A DNA stretch of 32,255 nt from CAZKMM01 sp964553915 (GTDB taxonomy: Bacteria; RBG-13-61-14; DRUE01), in the NCBI GenBank assembly GCA_964553915.1, contig CAZKMM010000012.1, positions 1 to 32,255 on the forward strand. The letters are read 5' to 3'. Position 1 is the first letter of the stretch, and every line of letters starts with the position of its first letter. The position numbers and the translations under genes were made by a program. Positions 6,904 to 15,410 of this stretch are shown here, in pieces. The notes under the pieces are model-generated. The model was not told the DNA's origin. It saw nothing but the letters and a program-made list of their open reading frames with translations, and ran no database searches.

Positions 6904-8735
6904 TCACTTCCAGATTAAAACCCGGATCCGGGTCTCTTCTCTTGCCTGGATAATCTTGAGCAGTTCCTCCTCTTCACTCAACCCGCTCTGGCTCGCCTGC
7001 CGGGAAGCCTGAGCCCGCATCTCTTCCATTGCTTTTTTCTTTTCCTTAACCCGCTCCTCGCTTTCATAATATGCCACCAGGTCGTCTTTTCCGTCATTAT
7101 TGAGGTCAGCAAAATCAAATGCCCAGCTGGACTCAAACCCAAAGCTCTGGTCCGGGGTAGGAGAGAAGTTCACCTGCTTATTGCCATAATAAATATTCAG
7201 AGTATCTGCTCCGCTGTCCGCAACCAGGTCCGGATAGCCATCGCCATTAACATCAGCTCCAAAATGGATTAAGGGATTTATCTCGCCCTTGATTAAAGCC
7301 TCCGGGTCCATAATCATTCCCAGAATATTTATCCGATACACCAAAAGCTCTCTTCGGTCCGGTCGGGCGAATTCTTTATCCGGATCCTGGGTGTATCTGC
7401 CATTTTCTCCCATCAGATAAATCCGGAACTGAATTTTTATCGCATTATCAGTTAGAACCTTAAAAGCCTGTGCCGGGGCAAAATGAAAATAAGGAATTGC
7501 AATATCCTTTTTCCCGTCCTGATTTAAATCATACACTCCAAAATCCGCCCGAAAGCCACTGGAGCTGAGCTTCTGGTCCGGTTTATCTGGATACTTCAAG
7601 CCCGGGCGGGCATAAAAAATCATATATTGAATATTTACTCTTTGCTCAAGAGAGCCATATTTGACCTTAATAATATCCCCAAGTCCGTCTCCGTTCAGGT
7701 CTGCGAAGGTGAGCATCTCAATGATAAAGCCGAGCTTTTTCTCCTGTTGAGTTAAAACCGAGCGATGGAAATCAAGGCAGGGCTTCTCGCTCAACCTTCC
7801 GTCTTCCTGACAGAATACCCAGAGATTATTCCCTAAAATCCCGATTAAATCCGGCTTTTTATCTCCATTAAAATCCTCCACAAATAAATCTGGCACCGTG
7901 TAGGTAGCAGAGGTTCTCTGCAAATAGGTGCGGAAGCGAAGAAATTGATTGATGTCATCAGTAACAGTAATATCTCCCCAGCTCCCGATTTTATATTTAA
8001 GCCGGGCCGGAAGAGCAATTTCCTGAAGAAGCTTATATCCGGAATATCCCTCCTGTTTGAAAATCCTGGGACCGGTTATTTCCGGCATAATAATTTCATC
8101 AATTCCATCACCATCAAAATCCCACAAAAATTTATGATGATGTGGAAAATTATATTCAGCAGAATTAAAAATGGTGAGGGTATTAATCAAAGCCCGAAGC
8201 TTTCCACTCCCGGTTTTCTCAAAATAAAAAACCCCATCATCTCTAAAAACTACCAGCTCTCTGCCTTTCTCCGGAGCCACTTCTCCACAATCAATAGTNN
8301 NNNNNNNNNNNNNNNNNNNNNNNNNNNNNNNNNNNNNNNNNNNNNNNNNNNNNNNNNNNNNNNNNNNNNNNNNNNNNNNNNNNNNNNNNNNNNNNNNNTA
8401 AAAACTACCAGCTCTCTGCCTTTCTCCGGAGCCACTTCTCCACAATCAATAGTGCGGATATTCCTGCTCAGAACCAGGTCCTGGTTTTGTTGAGTGGGAA
8501 AGGTTAAATCCGGCTTTTGATAAAAAATTGCCAGATGACTCTTTTTTTCCTCAGCTGCCCTGGTATAAACAACCACCAGGTCTTTCAGATTATCGCCATT
8601 CAGGTCGCAAATAAGCCGGTCCCGGGCGGTGCCGGGGATTTTTAAAAGACTGAGCTGATATTCCTGCCCTGCCTTTGCGGAAAAAGTAATAAAAATCCCC
8701 AGCATAATTATCCAGAAAATTTTTTCCCCTCTCAT
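6904..8735 (-). CDS. Secreted FG-GAP/VCBS repeat protein, interrupted only by an assembly gap
   Basis: A secreted protein with a signal peptide (residues 1 to about 22, cleavage after AKA) and at least seven calcium-binding-type repeats of the form D-x-N/D-x-D-G-x-x-D: DLNGDNLKD, DFDGDGIDE, DFNGDKKPD, DLNGDGLGD, DLNQDGKKD, DVNGDGYPD and DLNNDGKDD. Such repeats build beta-propeller blades as in integrin-like FG-GAP domains. A run of 100 N (8299-8398) splits the frame, but the 55 bases on each side are identical. Removing the N run and one copy joins both halves in the same frame and gives one 558-residue protein. The C-terminus (about the last 60 residues) is a charged helix. Its start overlaps the ABC permease stop by 4 nt, so it belongs to the exporter operon; what it does there is unknown. 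Confidence 0.88.
8244..8453. other. Assembly gap: 100 N flanked by an exact 55-bp duplication
   Basis: Positions 8244-8298 and 8399-8453 are identical over 55 bases, with 100 N between. The most likely cause is two contigs that overlap by one k-mer (k=55) and were scaffolded with a fixed-length gap. Collapsing the overlap removes 155 bp and restores one open reading frame, so the duplication is not a biological repeat. Confidence 0.92.
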
Positions 8736-9622
8736 ACCATAAAATCCCTCTTTTTAATTACCAGCAGAGAGAGACTAAAAAAGATAATAAAATAAATCCC
8801 GCAGATAATCACCATTTTTTGAATATCCCAGACCCACCAGCTCTGAATCGGAATTCCTGCGGGAAGGTCATCCAGGATATATAAAGGAACAAATCGCTGG
8901 GTAGGAAAACCAAAAGTAGAATAAGGAAGAAAATGCCCGCCGATTTTTATCCCCAGATTATTCGGGATAATTCCCAGCAGGTCAAAAAAGAGATAGGCAA
9001 TCAGCCCGAAAATCATTGCCCCACCCATTGTGCTGGAAAAACTGCTGATAAACATCGCCAGGCTGGAAATGGCAATCAGGGGAATCATTAAAAAAAGAAG
9101 GGCAATGGCAAGCTCTTTAAACATCACCCATCTGGAAAAAAGCAAATATCCATCTTCGGTCAAATCTCCCAGACCATAGTAATGAGCCCCCATTCCCAAG
9201 CCCACCGCGAGAAAAATCCCAATAGCAAGAATAATCATAATCCAGGCGGTAAGATATTTTGCCAGCATCATCTCAGTTCTGGTCACTGAGCGGGTGAGGA
9301 TATTTTTTAAGGTGCCATAATTCATTTCAATAGAAAAAATCACGCACATCATCAAGAACAAAATCGAAGCACCGATGTCCGCTCCCCGAAGCAGAAGCCC
9401 AATGGTAAAGGCATAACCTGAACCAGAAGCAAGCTTAACCGCCTGCTCTATATGATAAACCAGATATGAAGCAATCAGGGCAATGCCCAAAAGTGCCACA
9501 TATCCTCCCTGAATCAGCCAGAAGCTGAATAATTTTATCAGCTCGGTGCGAACCAGAAGCAAAAATCGCTTTAGAGAGAATCCGGAAAATTCCCCCTGAG
9601 AAATATGTTTTTCAATAGACAT
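8732..9622 (-). CDS. ABC-2 type transporter permease
   Basis: A 296-residue integral membrane protein with about six hydrophobic segments: one near residues 35-57, others near 80-97, 125-150, 170-195, 200-220 and 270-290. After the second segment comes MNYGTLKNILTRSVTRTEMMLAKYLTAW, typical of ABC-2 permeases where an intracellular coupling helix follows the first membrane pair. It overlaps the ATPase gene by 11 nt and the FG-GAP gene by 4 nt, so the three are one translationally coupled operon. The transported substrate is unknown; related pairs export drugs, peptides or polysaccharide parts, or act on envelope physiology. Confidence 0.88.
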   Translation of the reverse strand: MSIEKHISQGEFSGFSLKRFLLLVRTELIKLFSFWLIQGGYVALLGIALIASYLVYHIEQAVKLASGSGYAFTIGLLLRGADIGASILFLMMCVIFSIEMNYGTLKNILTRSVTRTEMMLAKYLTAWIMIILAIGIFLAVGLGMGAHYYGLGDLTEDGYLLFSRWVMFKELAIALLFLMIPLIAISSLAMFISSFSSTMGGAMIFGLIAYLFFDLLGIIPNNLGIKIGGHFLPYSTFGFPTQRFVPLYILDDLPAGIPIQSWWVWDIQKMVIICGIYFIIFFSLSLLVIKKRDFMV

Positions 9623-10538
9623 CTGCTGACTCCCCGGTTAGCTCCACAAATAAATCCTCCAGAGTCCTGCGGTGAGGATAAATAGAAAATACCTTAAAGC
9701 CCGCCTGAACCAGAGCCTGATTTATCTCTGCCAGACCCCAATTCTCTTTTTTAAATTCCAGCCAGCCCGCCTTTTTTATCTCCGGATTAAGTCCAGCAAA
9801 TTTTTCCTTTAAAAATCTCTGGGCAGATTCGGTATTTTCTACCTGAATCTCCACAAAATCCTGCTCCTTGCCTAAAAGCTCATCAACATCCCCCTCTGCG
9901 ATCAACCTTCCCCGATAAATAATTCCCACCCGATTGCAGAGCTTTTCCATCTCCCCTAAAAGATGGCTGGAAAGAAAAATCGTGATTTTCTCTTCCTGAG
10001 AAATTCTCCGAATTAAATTCCTCACCTCCCGGATGCCCTGCGGGTCCAAGCCATTGGTCGGCTCATCCAGAATCAATAATTTAGGCTGGTGCAAAAGTGC
10101 CAGGGCTATTCCCAGCCTCTGCCTCATCCCCTGAGAATACCCCCGAACCCGATGATGTGCCCGCCGGGAAAGACCCACCAGCTCCAGAACCTGATATATC
10201 CGCTCCCGACTCACCCGCTGAGATAAATCCCCAAATAAACGAAGATTCCGATACCCGGATAAAAAAGGATAAAACGCCGGAGATTCCACCAATGCCCCTA
10301 TCTCAGAAAGTGCCCGACGATAATCCCGCTTTAGGTCATAGCCAAAAATCTTTACCTCACCAGCATCTGAATGAATCAAGCCCAGAATCATCCGAATCGT
10401 GGTGGTCTTTCCTGCACCATTAGGACCAATAAAACCATAAACATCCCCAGGATGAATAGTGAGATTGAGTTCATCTACCGCGGTGATTTCACCAAATCGC
10501 TTGCAAAGTCCCCTTACTTCTAAAACCGGCTGGCTCAT
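9612..10538 (-). CDS. ABC transporter ATP-binding protein
   Basis: A 308-residue ATPase of the CcmA/NatA/DrrA type. Walker A GPNGAGKT is at residues 38-45, the ABC signature YSQGMRQ at 134-140, Walker B LLILDEP at 154-160, followed by TNGLDPQG (D-loop) and the switch His in SSHLLGEMEKL. About 80 residues after the nucleotide-binding core form the small C-terminal domain common in exporters of this class. It heads the operon with the ABC-2 permease and FG-GAP protein. No Shine-Dalgarno is seen before the ATG (AAATAGAAA), and a weak promoter lies close upstream, so this mRNA may also be leaderless. Confidence 0.93.
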   Translation of the reverse strand: MSQPVLEVRGLCKRFGEITAVDELNLTIHPGDVYGFIGPNGAGKTTTIRMILGLIHSDAGEVKIFGYDLKRDYRRALSEIGALVESPAFYPFLSGYRNLRLFGDLSQRVSRERIYQVLELVGLSRRAHHRVRGYSQGMRQRLGIALALLHQPKLLILDEPTNGLDPQGIREVRNLIRRISQEEKITIFLSSHLLGEMEKLCNRVGIIYRGRLIAEGDVDELLGKEQDFVEIQVENTESAQRFLKEKFAGLNPEIKKAGWLEFKKENWGLAEINQALVQAGFKVFSIYPHRRTLEDLFVELTGESADVY

Positions 10539-10544
10539 TTTCTA

Positions 10545-10573
10545 TTTAAAATTAAGAGAAGATGGGCTAAAAT
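10545..10573 (+). promoter_or_regulatory. Probable promoter for pgi
   Basis: A -35-like TTTAAA (10545-10550), 17-nt spacer and -10 TAAAAT (10568-10573). The predicted leader is about 36 nt and contains a strong Shine-Dalgarno (AAGGAGG) before the ATG at 10616. It overlaps the divergent candidate promoter of the ABC operon. Confidence 0.45.
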
Positions 10574-10577
10574 GCAA
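10550..10577 (-). promoter_or_regulatory. Weak candidate promoter for the ABC operon
   Basis: On the minus strand: -35 TTGCAT (10577-10572), 16-nt spacer, -10-like TTAATT (10555-10550), then 11 nt to the ATG at 10538. The -10 match is poor. It would give a leader of about 4 nt with no ribosome binding site. Confidence 0.3.
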
Positions 10578-10615
10578 ACAAACAAATTCTCTTTAAAATT
10601 TTCAAGGAGGCAGAG

Positions 10616-11989
10616 ATGCTGGAGATTGATTTCAGATTTCTCAGCTCAAGGAGCATCGGAAAAAACGGATTTAACCAAAAAGAACTGGCAGAAATTAAGC
10701 AGAAAGCAAAAAAAGCTTTTGGGGAAGTAAAAAAACAAAAAGGAGAGCTCGGATTTAGCCAGGTAATTTATAACCGCTCTCTTTTGAAAGCCTGCCTGGA
10801 GCTAAAAAAAATTTATTCCGGGAAGTTCAAAAATCTGGTGATATTGGGAATTGGAGGCTCAGCCCTGGGAGCCAGAGCCCTAGCAAAAGCACTTAAGCCC
10901 GAAGCCTTTTTCCCCGGCTCCTTTTCTCCCAAGCTTTTTGTCTGCGACAATATTGACCCGGACTGGCTGGAGAAAATTTTCCAGATTACCCTTTCGGAGC
11001 CGAGCCTATTTTTTGCCATCAGCAAATCCGGCACCACCGCAGAAACTTCTGCCCAGCTTTTATATCTGGTGAAAAAACTCAAAAGCCGTTATAAAAAGGA
11101 TTGGAAAAAGTCGCTGATTATCATTACTGACCCGGAAAAAGGGGCTTTTCGGGAATTTGCCCGCAGGCACCAGCTGACAAGCTTAGAAATCCCGCCAGAG
11201 CTGGGAGGAAGGTTTTCAGTGCTGAGTCCAGTAGGACTGGCTCCCGGTGTCCTTTTGGGAATTGAAATAAAAAAACTGCTTCAGGGAGCACAGGATACTG
11301 AGCGGATAATTTTTTCTCAGAACCCGGCTCCGGCTTATCTTCTTGCCGGGATTTTCTGGAAATATGCCCGGGAAGGCTTTAAAAATCTGGTTTTAATGCC
11401 CTATTCCAGCCTGCTGGCAGATTTTTCCGAATGGTTCGCCCAGCTCTGGGCAGAGAGCCTGGGAAAAAGATATTCTCTTCTGGGAAAGGAAGTCCGGGCA
11501 GGCTCCACCCCGATTCGGGCACTGGGAGCCACAGACCAGCACAGCCAGCTCCAGCTCTATCTGGAAGGTGCCCAAGATAAATTAATTGTCTTTCTCCGAA
11601 TAGAAAATTTTTCTCGGCAGATTAAAATTCCAAAGCCAGAATCCGGGCTGGAAGCCCTGGAATGGCTCAGCGGGCACAGCTTTTCAGAACTGATTAACAC
11701 TGAACAAATTGCCACCGCAAGCAGTCTGGCAAAAAATCAGGTGCCCAATCTGACCATTACTATTCCCAAGCTGGATGCCTATCATCTCGGAGCTCTTTTT
11801 TATTTCTTTGAGCTGGTCACAGTGGTTGCGGGCAGGCTTTTTCAGGTAAATCCTTTTGACCAACCCGGGGTGGAGCTGGGGAAAAAATATACCAAAGCCC
11901 TTTTAGGTAAAAAGGAATTTGCCCGGGAGAAAACAGAGCTGGAAAAGCTTTTTGCCGGAAAAAGCAAATTTATTTTAAAACTCAAATAA
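10616..11989 (+). CDS. pgi: Glucose-6-phosphate isomerase
   Basis: A 457-residue cytosolic enzyme interconverting glucose 6-phosphate and fructose 6-phosphate in glycolysis and gluconeogenesis. The length fits the short bacterial (Bacillus/Thermotoga-type) PGI rather than the 550-residue form. Visible motifs: VILGIGGSALGARAL (first signature), ISKSGTTAETSAQLL (phosphate-binding SIS region), QLWAESLGKRY (catalytic Glu region), TDQHSQLQLYLEG (catalytic His region) and FDQPGVELGKKYTKALL with the C-terminal catalytic Lys. A perfect Shine-Dalgarno AAGGAGG lies 6 nt before the ATG. The gene is monocistronic and convergent with the rodZ-like gene, with no clear terminator in the 61 nt between them. 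Confidence 0.95.
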   Translation: MLEIDFRFLSSRSIGKNGFNQKELAEIKQKAKKAFGEVKKQKGELGFSQVIYNRSLLKACLELKKIYSGKFKNLVILGIGGSALGARALAKALKPEAFFPGSFSPKLFVCDNIDPDWLEKIFQITLSEPSLFFAISKSGTTAETSAQLLYLVKKLKSRYKKDWKKSLIIITDPEKGAFREFARRHQLTSLEIPPELGGRFSVLSPVGLAPGVLLGIEIKKLLQGAQDTERIIFSQNPAPAYLLAGIFWKYAREGFKNLVLMPYSSLLADFSEWFAQLWAESLGKRYSLLGKEVRAGSTPIRALGATDQHSQLQLYLEGAQDKLIVFLRIENFSRQIKIPKPESGLEALEWLSGHSFSELINTEQIATASSLAKNQVPNLTITIPKLDAYHLGALFYFFELVTVVAGRLFQVNPFDQPGVELGKKYTKALLGKKEFAREKTELEKLFAGKSKFILKLK

Positions 11990-12050
11990 AGCGTAAAAAT
12001 TCTTTTTTTCTTTCTCCTCCGGGAAATGGAACCGAAAGAAGTTTTATCAA

Positions 12051-12806
12051 CTACTCTTCTTTTTCCTGCTGGGCAATATTTTTTTCCAGATATTTTTCCA
12101 GCTCCTGGGGAATAATCAACCTTACCGCCTGCCAGTGCTCACCTATTGGTTTAAGCTTTTTGCCATTAACATAAATTTCTGCTCCCCCGGCATTGCCTAT
12201 CAAAAGACTGATTTTCTCATCTGCTTCCAGCTCCAGACTTTCTCCCGGATAAAGAGTTGCTTCTCTGCTTTTACTTTCATCTATCGTTGCCAAAAGCCAG
12301 CAGAGTTCATTTGCCTGAATGGTAATTTTATAAGGTGAGCGGAAAGGAGATGTTTCTGGGCTTTTGTCCGGGAGTAAATTTGCTTGCAGGGAATTGGTTT
12401 CTATTTTTTGGGTGGAATTGATGGCTTTGGATTCCTGAAAATCAGCCATTTGCTCTGGTCTTGGGAAAAATGCCAGCGCCAGAGCCAGAAAGATAATCAT
12501 TCCAGCAACCCCCAGAAGCCATTTGGGAAAAGAAAAATTTTGAGGAGCTTCTGTTTCCAGCTCGTTGCGTGATTTTAAAAATTCCTCAAACCGGAGCAGA
12601 GTTTGATTGGGGTCCAAGCCAATTTCCTGAGCATAAGCCCGAATAAACCCCCGAATAAACGCCTCGCCCGGAAGTTGCTCCAGACGGTCATTTTCCAGTG
12701 CAGTTAAAAAAGACTTTTTTATTTTGGTCCGGGCACTGACTTCCTCCAGGGAAATCTCTCTCAGCTCCCGCTCCCGACGAAGGTATTCTCCAAAAGATTC
12801 GCTCAT
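12051..12806 (-). CDS. rodZ: RodZ-like protein (HTH, single TM, DUF4115)
   Basis: A 251-residue protein with the RodZ layout. Residues 5-75 are a Cro/CI-type HTH_25 domain (FGEYLRRERELREISLEEVSA, KKSFLTALENDRLEQLP, AFIRGFIRAYAQEIGLDP). A membrane helix lies at about 95-114 (WLLGVAGMIIFLALALAFF). The periplasmic C-terminus contains a DUF4115-like region with LCWLLATIDESKSREATLYPGE and IGNAGGAEIYVNGKKL. RodZ binds MreB through the HTH domain and helps keep rod shape. The gene overlaps the TPR lipoprotein by 4 nt. That order resembles the pilF-rodZ pairing of gammaproteobacteria. MreB is not in the window. Confidence 0.85.
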   Translation of the reverse strand: MSESFGEYLRRERELREISLEEVSARTKIKKSFLTALENDRLEQLPGEAFIRGFIRAYAQEIGLDPNQTLLRFEEFLKSRNELETEAPQNFSFPKWLLGVAGMIIFLALALAFFPRPEQMADFQESKAINSTQKIETNSLQANLLPDKSPETSPFRSPYKITIQANELCWLLATIDESKSREATLYPGESLELEADEKISLLIGNAGGAEIYVNGKKLKPIGEHWQAVRLIIPQELEKYLEKNIAQQEKEE

Positions 12807-13594
12807 TTCTCCTCTGATTTTTCAAGAGGTATGCAGTTAAGAAGCTTAAAATACTGCTGAGCAAGTTTAGCCTCCTCGCTTTCTTCTGGAGCATATTTTT
12901 TGGCAAGCTCAAATTCCTGACAGGCAAGGGAAATTTTTCCCTGACGGTTATATTCCAGCCCGAGCAGGCGATGAGCCCGTGCCAGGTCCGGACACAATTG
13001 AAGAGCCTTTTTATAATTTTTCTCTGCCTCCTGACCCCGCTTTTGCCTGCTCCTGAGCTCCCCCAGATTGCAGTATGCCAGACAAAAATTCGGGTTTAAA
13101 ATTAAACTTCGCCTCAAAGCTTTTTCTGCCTCTTTTTCCCTTCCCATCTGAAGGTAAGTATAGCCCAGATTGTTCCAGGCAATATAAGCCTCACGGAAAA
13201 GCTCATTTTCCGTGGCTTTCTGGAAATAAATAACCGCGGACTCGTAATCCTCTTCATCCAGAGCCATAATCCCTAAAGCCAGATATGCCTCGGAGTAATC
13301 CGGGTTAACTTTCGTAGCAAAAAGAAAATTCTCCTTTGCTTTATCTTTCTCCTGCCGAGCCAGATAAATCCTTCCCAGCCAGTAATAAACCTCCGGGTCT
13401 TTGGGATTGCACCGCTTTGCCTCCAGAATATCCTCTAAAGCTGAATAATAATCTTCTCGCCCAAAATCTACCCGGGCTTTGTCTTTCATTATCTTGGGGT
13501 ATTCTTCGTTTTTACAGGGGTCTCTTTCCTGCTTGGGCAGGCAGGCAAGCCCCAAAATTATCAATCCTAAGGATAGCCATCTAACTATCTTCAT
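12803..13594 (-). CDS. TPR-repeat lipoprotein, PilF/PilW-like
   Basis: A 263-residue lipoprotein with a signal peptide ending in GLAC (Cys18). The mature part is tetratricopeptide repeats: visible 34-residue units begin near AREDYYSALEDILEAKR-like, PEVYYWLGRIYLARQEKDKA, SEAYLALGIMALDEEDYESA, YIAWNNLGYTYLQMGREKEA, CLAYCNLGELRSRQKRGQEA and ARAHRLLGLEYNRQGKISLA. TPR lipoproteins of this size next to rodZ resemble PilF/PilW, outer-membrane pilotins that help assemble the type IV pilus secretin. No pilus genes are in the window, so the pilus role is only suggested by position. A Shine-Dalgarno GAGGTGGG precedes the ATG. Confidence 0.8.
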   Translation of the reverse strand: MKIVRWLSLGLIILGLACLPKQERDPCKNEEYPKIMKDKARVDFGREDYYSALEDILEAKRCNPKDPEVYYWLGRIYLARQEKDKAKENFLFATKVNPDYSEAYLALGIMALDEEDYESAVIYFQKATENELFREAYIAWNNLGYTYLQMGREKEAEKALRRSLILNPNFCLAYCNLGELRSRQKRGQEAEKNYKKALQLCPDLARAHRLLGLEYNRQGKISLACQEFELAKKYAPEESEEAKLAQQYFKLLNCIPLEKSEEK

Positions 13595-13608
13595 TTCCCA
13601 CCTCTTCT

Positions 13609-14685
13609 TTAAAACATTGCCAGAAACCGGGCAATTAATTCTTTTTCTTCTTCTGTCAGGCTGGATATTTGCTCCATTTTCTCCTGGGCAGGTTTTTCCT
13701 CCCGGCTCTCTTCTGGAGCTTGCTGGGGAGAAAAAATTACTTCCTCTACCTCTTTTTTTTCTTCTGGCTCTGCAGGAGCTGAAACCTCTGGCTGGGGTTC
13801 CGAAACCGGCTCCGCGGGAGCAGAATCTGGCTTCGCTTCCAGATTAATTAAAATCTCCTCTTCCTCCTCTTGTTCCTGGGGTTCAGGCTCCGAAGCAAAA
13901 GGAACAGAAACCTCCTCTTTTATCTCTGGCTCCGCAATTTCCACTGAAGCTGATGGCTCCGAAACCTGCTCGGGAATTGTCTCTGCTTCCGGCTCCTCCT
14001 CTATTTCAATCTTCACTTCCGGGACCGAAGTAACTGACTCTTGCCCCGGCTCCTCTTTTATCTCCAGCTGGTCTAATAAAATATCTTCTTCACCTACCTC
14101 AACTTCCTTTGCTGGCTGAGAAGAGGGAATCTCCGGCAGTTGTTCCCCCTCGCTCTGCTCCTCGGCAAAGGCAGATTCATCAAGACTAAAATCCCCTTCG
14201 GTCACAGTCTCGGGCGCCTCTTCAATTGGCTCCACCACCAGTTCCTCTTCCTCTGCTGGTTCTATCTCTAAAATTTCCTCTTCAACCTCCTCCTTAAAAC
14301 GACTGATGTCCTCATAAAATATGGGGAGGGAATTATATAATTCTTCCTTCTCCGCTGGTGCCAGCTCCCGCCAGCGAAGGTCACTCATCATAAACCCCAT
14401 ACTTTCTGTAAATGATAAAGCCTCCTGTTGAACCTGAGATACCCGGTCTCTGGATACCGCTCCCTGGTCCCATTGATAGATAATTGGGCGATTGGAATGA
14501 ATTAAATGAAGATAGATATATACCTCATAAACTTTATCTTTCCGGACAATGCAGACATAAGCCTGAGCAGGCTCTGGAGATTCCCCGGGCAGGACCACTA
14601 CTGGACGATTGATTGAGCTGGAAAGATACACTACCTGGTTAATATCTTCGCAAACCCTCTTTAATTGTTGATTTAAAACGAACAT
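13609..14685 (-). CDS. Unknown protein with ordered N-terminal domain and long acidic Pro/Glu-rich tail (358 aa)
   Basis: I do not recognise a family. Residues 1 to about 130 look folded (beta strands VVVLPGESP, AQAYVCIVRKDKVYEVYIYLHL, then helices with FTESMGFMMSDLRWREL). The rest, about residues 135-340, is a low-complexity acidic region of Glu, Pro, Ser and Ala (EEPEAETIPEQV, SEPQPEVSAPAEPEEKKEVE) and must be extended or disordered. A short helix EEEKELIARFLAMF ends it. It is the first gene of the operon with the TPR lipoprotein and RodZ-like protein. I choose the ATG at 14685: an upstream in-frame TTG at 14724 is the first triplet of a perfect -35 box, so it cannot be in the mRNA from that promoter. 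Confidence 0.75.
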   Translation of the reverse strand: MFVLNQQLKRVCEDINQVVYLSSSINRPVVVLPGESPEPAQAYVCIVRKDKVYEVYIYLHLIHSNRPIIYQWDQGAVSRDRVSQVQQEALSFTESMGFMMSDLRWRELAPAEKEELYNSLPIFYEDISRFKEEVEEEILEIEPAEEEELVVEPIEEAPETVTEGDFSLDESAFAEEQSEGEQLPEIPSSQPAKEVEVGEEDILLDQLEIKEEPGQESVTSVPEVKIEIEEEPEAETIPEQVSEPSASVEIAEPEIKEEVSVPFASEPEPQEQEEEEEILINLEAKPDSAPAEPVSEPQPEVSAPAEPEEKKEVEEVIFSPQQAPEESREEKPAQEKMEQISSLTEEEKELIARFLAMF

Positions 14686-14695
14686 AGCTAAATTT

Positions 14696-14724
14696 AATTT
14701 ATCAACAAGCTCTGGACTTGTCAA
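14696..14724 (-). promoter_or_regulatory. Sigma70-type promoter giving a nearly leaderless mRNA for the acidic protein operon
   Basis: On the minus strand: perfect -35 TTGACA (14724-14719), 17-nt spacer, -10 TAAATT (14701-14696), then 10 nt to the ATG at 14685. The predicted leader is about 4 nt. There is no Shine-Dalgarno. Confidence 0.62.
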
Positions 14725-14769
14725 TAATATCTCTTAAAAACAAAAATTTCCGAAAATAGAAAATTTTTC

Positions 14770-14797
14770 TTGAAAGAATAGAAAAAAATCGTATAAT
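14770..14797 (+). promoter_or_regulatory. Sigma70-type promoter for the gene at 14829
   Basis: A -35 TTGAAA (14770-14775), 16-nt spacer and perfect -10 TATAAT (14792-14797). The start point is expected near 14804, giving a leader of about 25 nt that contains a weak CGGGA ribosome site. It is back to back with the promoter at 14696-14724. Confidence 0.68.
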
Positions 14798-14828
14798 TTT
14801 ACCAGAATTCAGCTAATCGGGATAAAAA

Positions 14829-15407
14829 ATGAATGAACAGGAAAGAAAGGCAAAAGGGACCTTTTTGATTGCCCTGGCAATGATTATCAATCATCGCAAG
14901 GATATTGACTGGCTGAATCAAAGCAAGCTTAGCGAAGAAGACCTGAAGCGTATTCGGGAAAAAATCCTCGCTTCTGCCTGGTATGAGCTGAATCTTTTTG
15001 AAAGAATGGGAGAGGCGGTTTACAAGCTGGTGGGAGGAGCCCGACCGGAAGGGGCTTATGAATTCGGGGAAGGAATAATGTGGGGGATTCTTTCTGATGT
15101 TTATAAAACTTCTCTATTAAAAGGAAATCCTCAAGAAGCTCTTGCCAGATTTTCCCAGCTTTATCAGGGGATATTTTTCAATACTGGAAAAGCAGAATTC
15201 CAGCCAACAGATTCCGGTGGTATTTTCACCATCACCGACCCTTATGGAATTCCCACTCAGGAGTCTTTTGGGTATATGATTAAGAGCCTGCTTGCCAAAA
15301 TTGTGAAAGAGAATCAGGGGAAAAATGTCCAGGTAATCTGCGAGCAGGAAGATAAATTTAAGACTGAAAAACTCAATTCTATCTCTTATCGGATTTCCTG
15401 GGAATAG
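14829..15407 (+). CDS. Hypothetical protein (192 aa)
   Basis: A 192-residue cytoplasmic protein without signal peptide or membrane helix. It begins with about 65 residues of helix (ALAMIINHRKDIDWLNQ, SEEDLKRIREKILASAWYELNLFERMGEAVYKLVG). The body has GEGIMWGILSDVYKTSLLKG and a C-terminal beta-rich part ending NSISYRISWE. The order helix, FxRxGxxxY, then a final beta strand ending in W resembles the DUF2378/V4R-like family of myxobacteria, but the match is by eye and weak. It has its own promoter, and its stop is 3 nt from the stop of the convergent amidase. Confidence 0.75.
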   Translation: MNEQERKAKGTFLIALAMIINHRKDIDWLNQSKLSEEDLKRIREKILASAWYELNLFERMGEAVYKLVGGARPEGAYEFGEGIMWGILSDVYKTSLLKGNPQEALARFSQLYQGIFFNTGKAEFQPTDSGGIFTITDPYGIPTQESFGYMIKSLLAKIVKENQGKNVQVICEQEDKFKTEKLNSISYRISWE

Positions 15408-15410
15408 GTT

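Noticed and set aside
8244..8453. Direct repeat of 55 bp as a biological duplication
   Set aside because: The copies flank an N run exactly and collapsing them restores the frame, so it is an assembly artefact.
11990..12050. TTTCTTTC and GAAAGAA inverted repeat between pgi and the rodZ-like gene as a terminator
   Set aside because: AT-rich 7-bp stem with a long loop and no U-tract in the right place.
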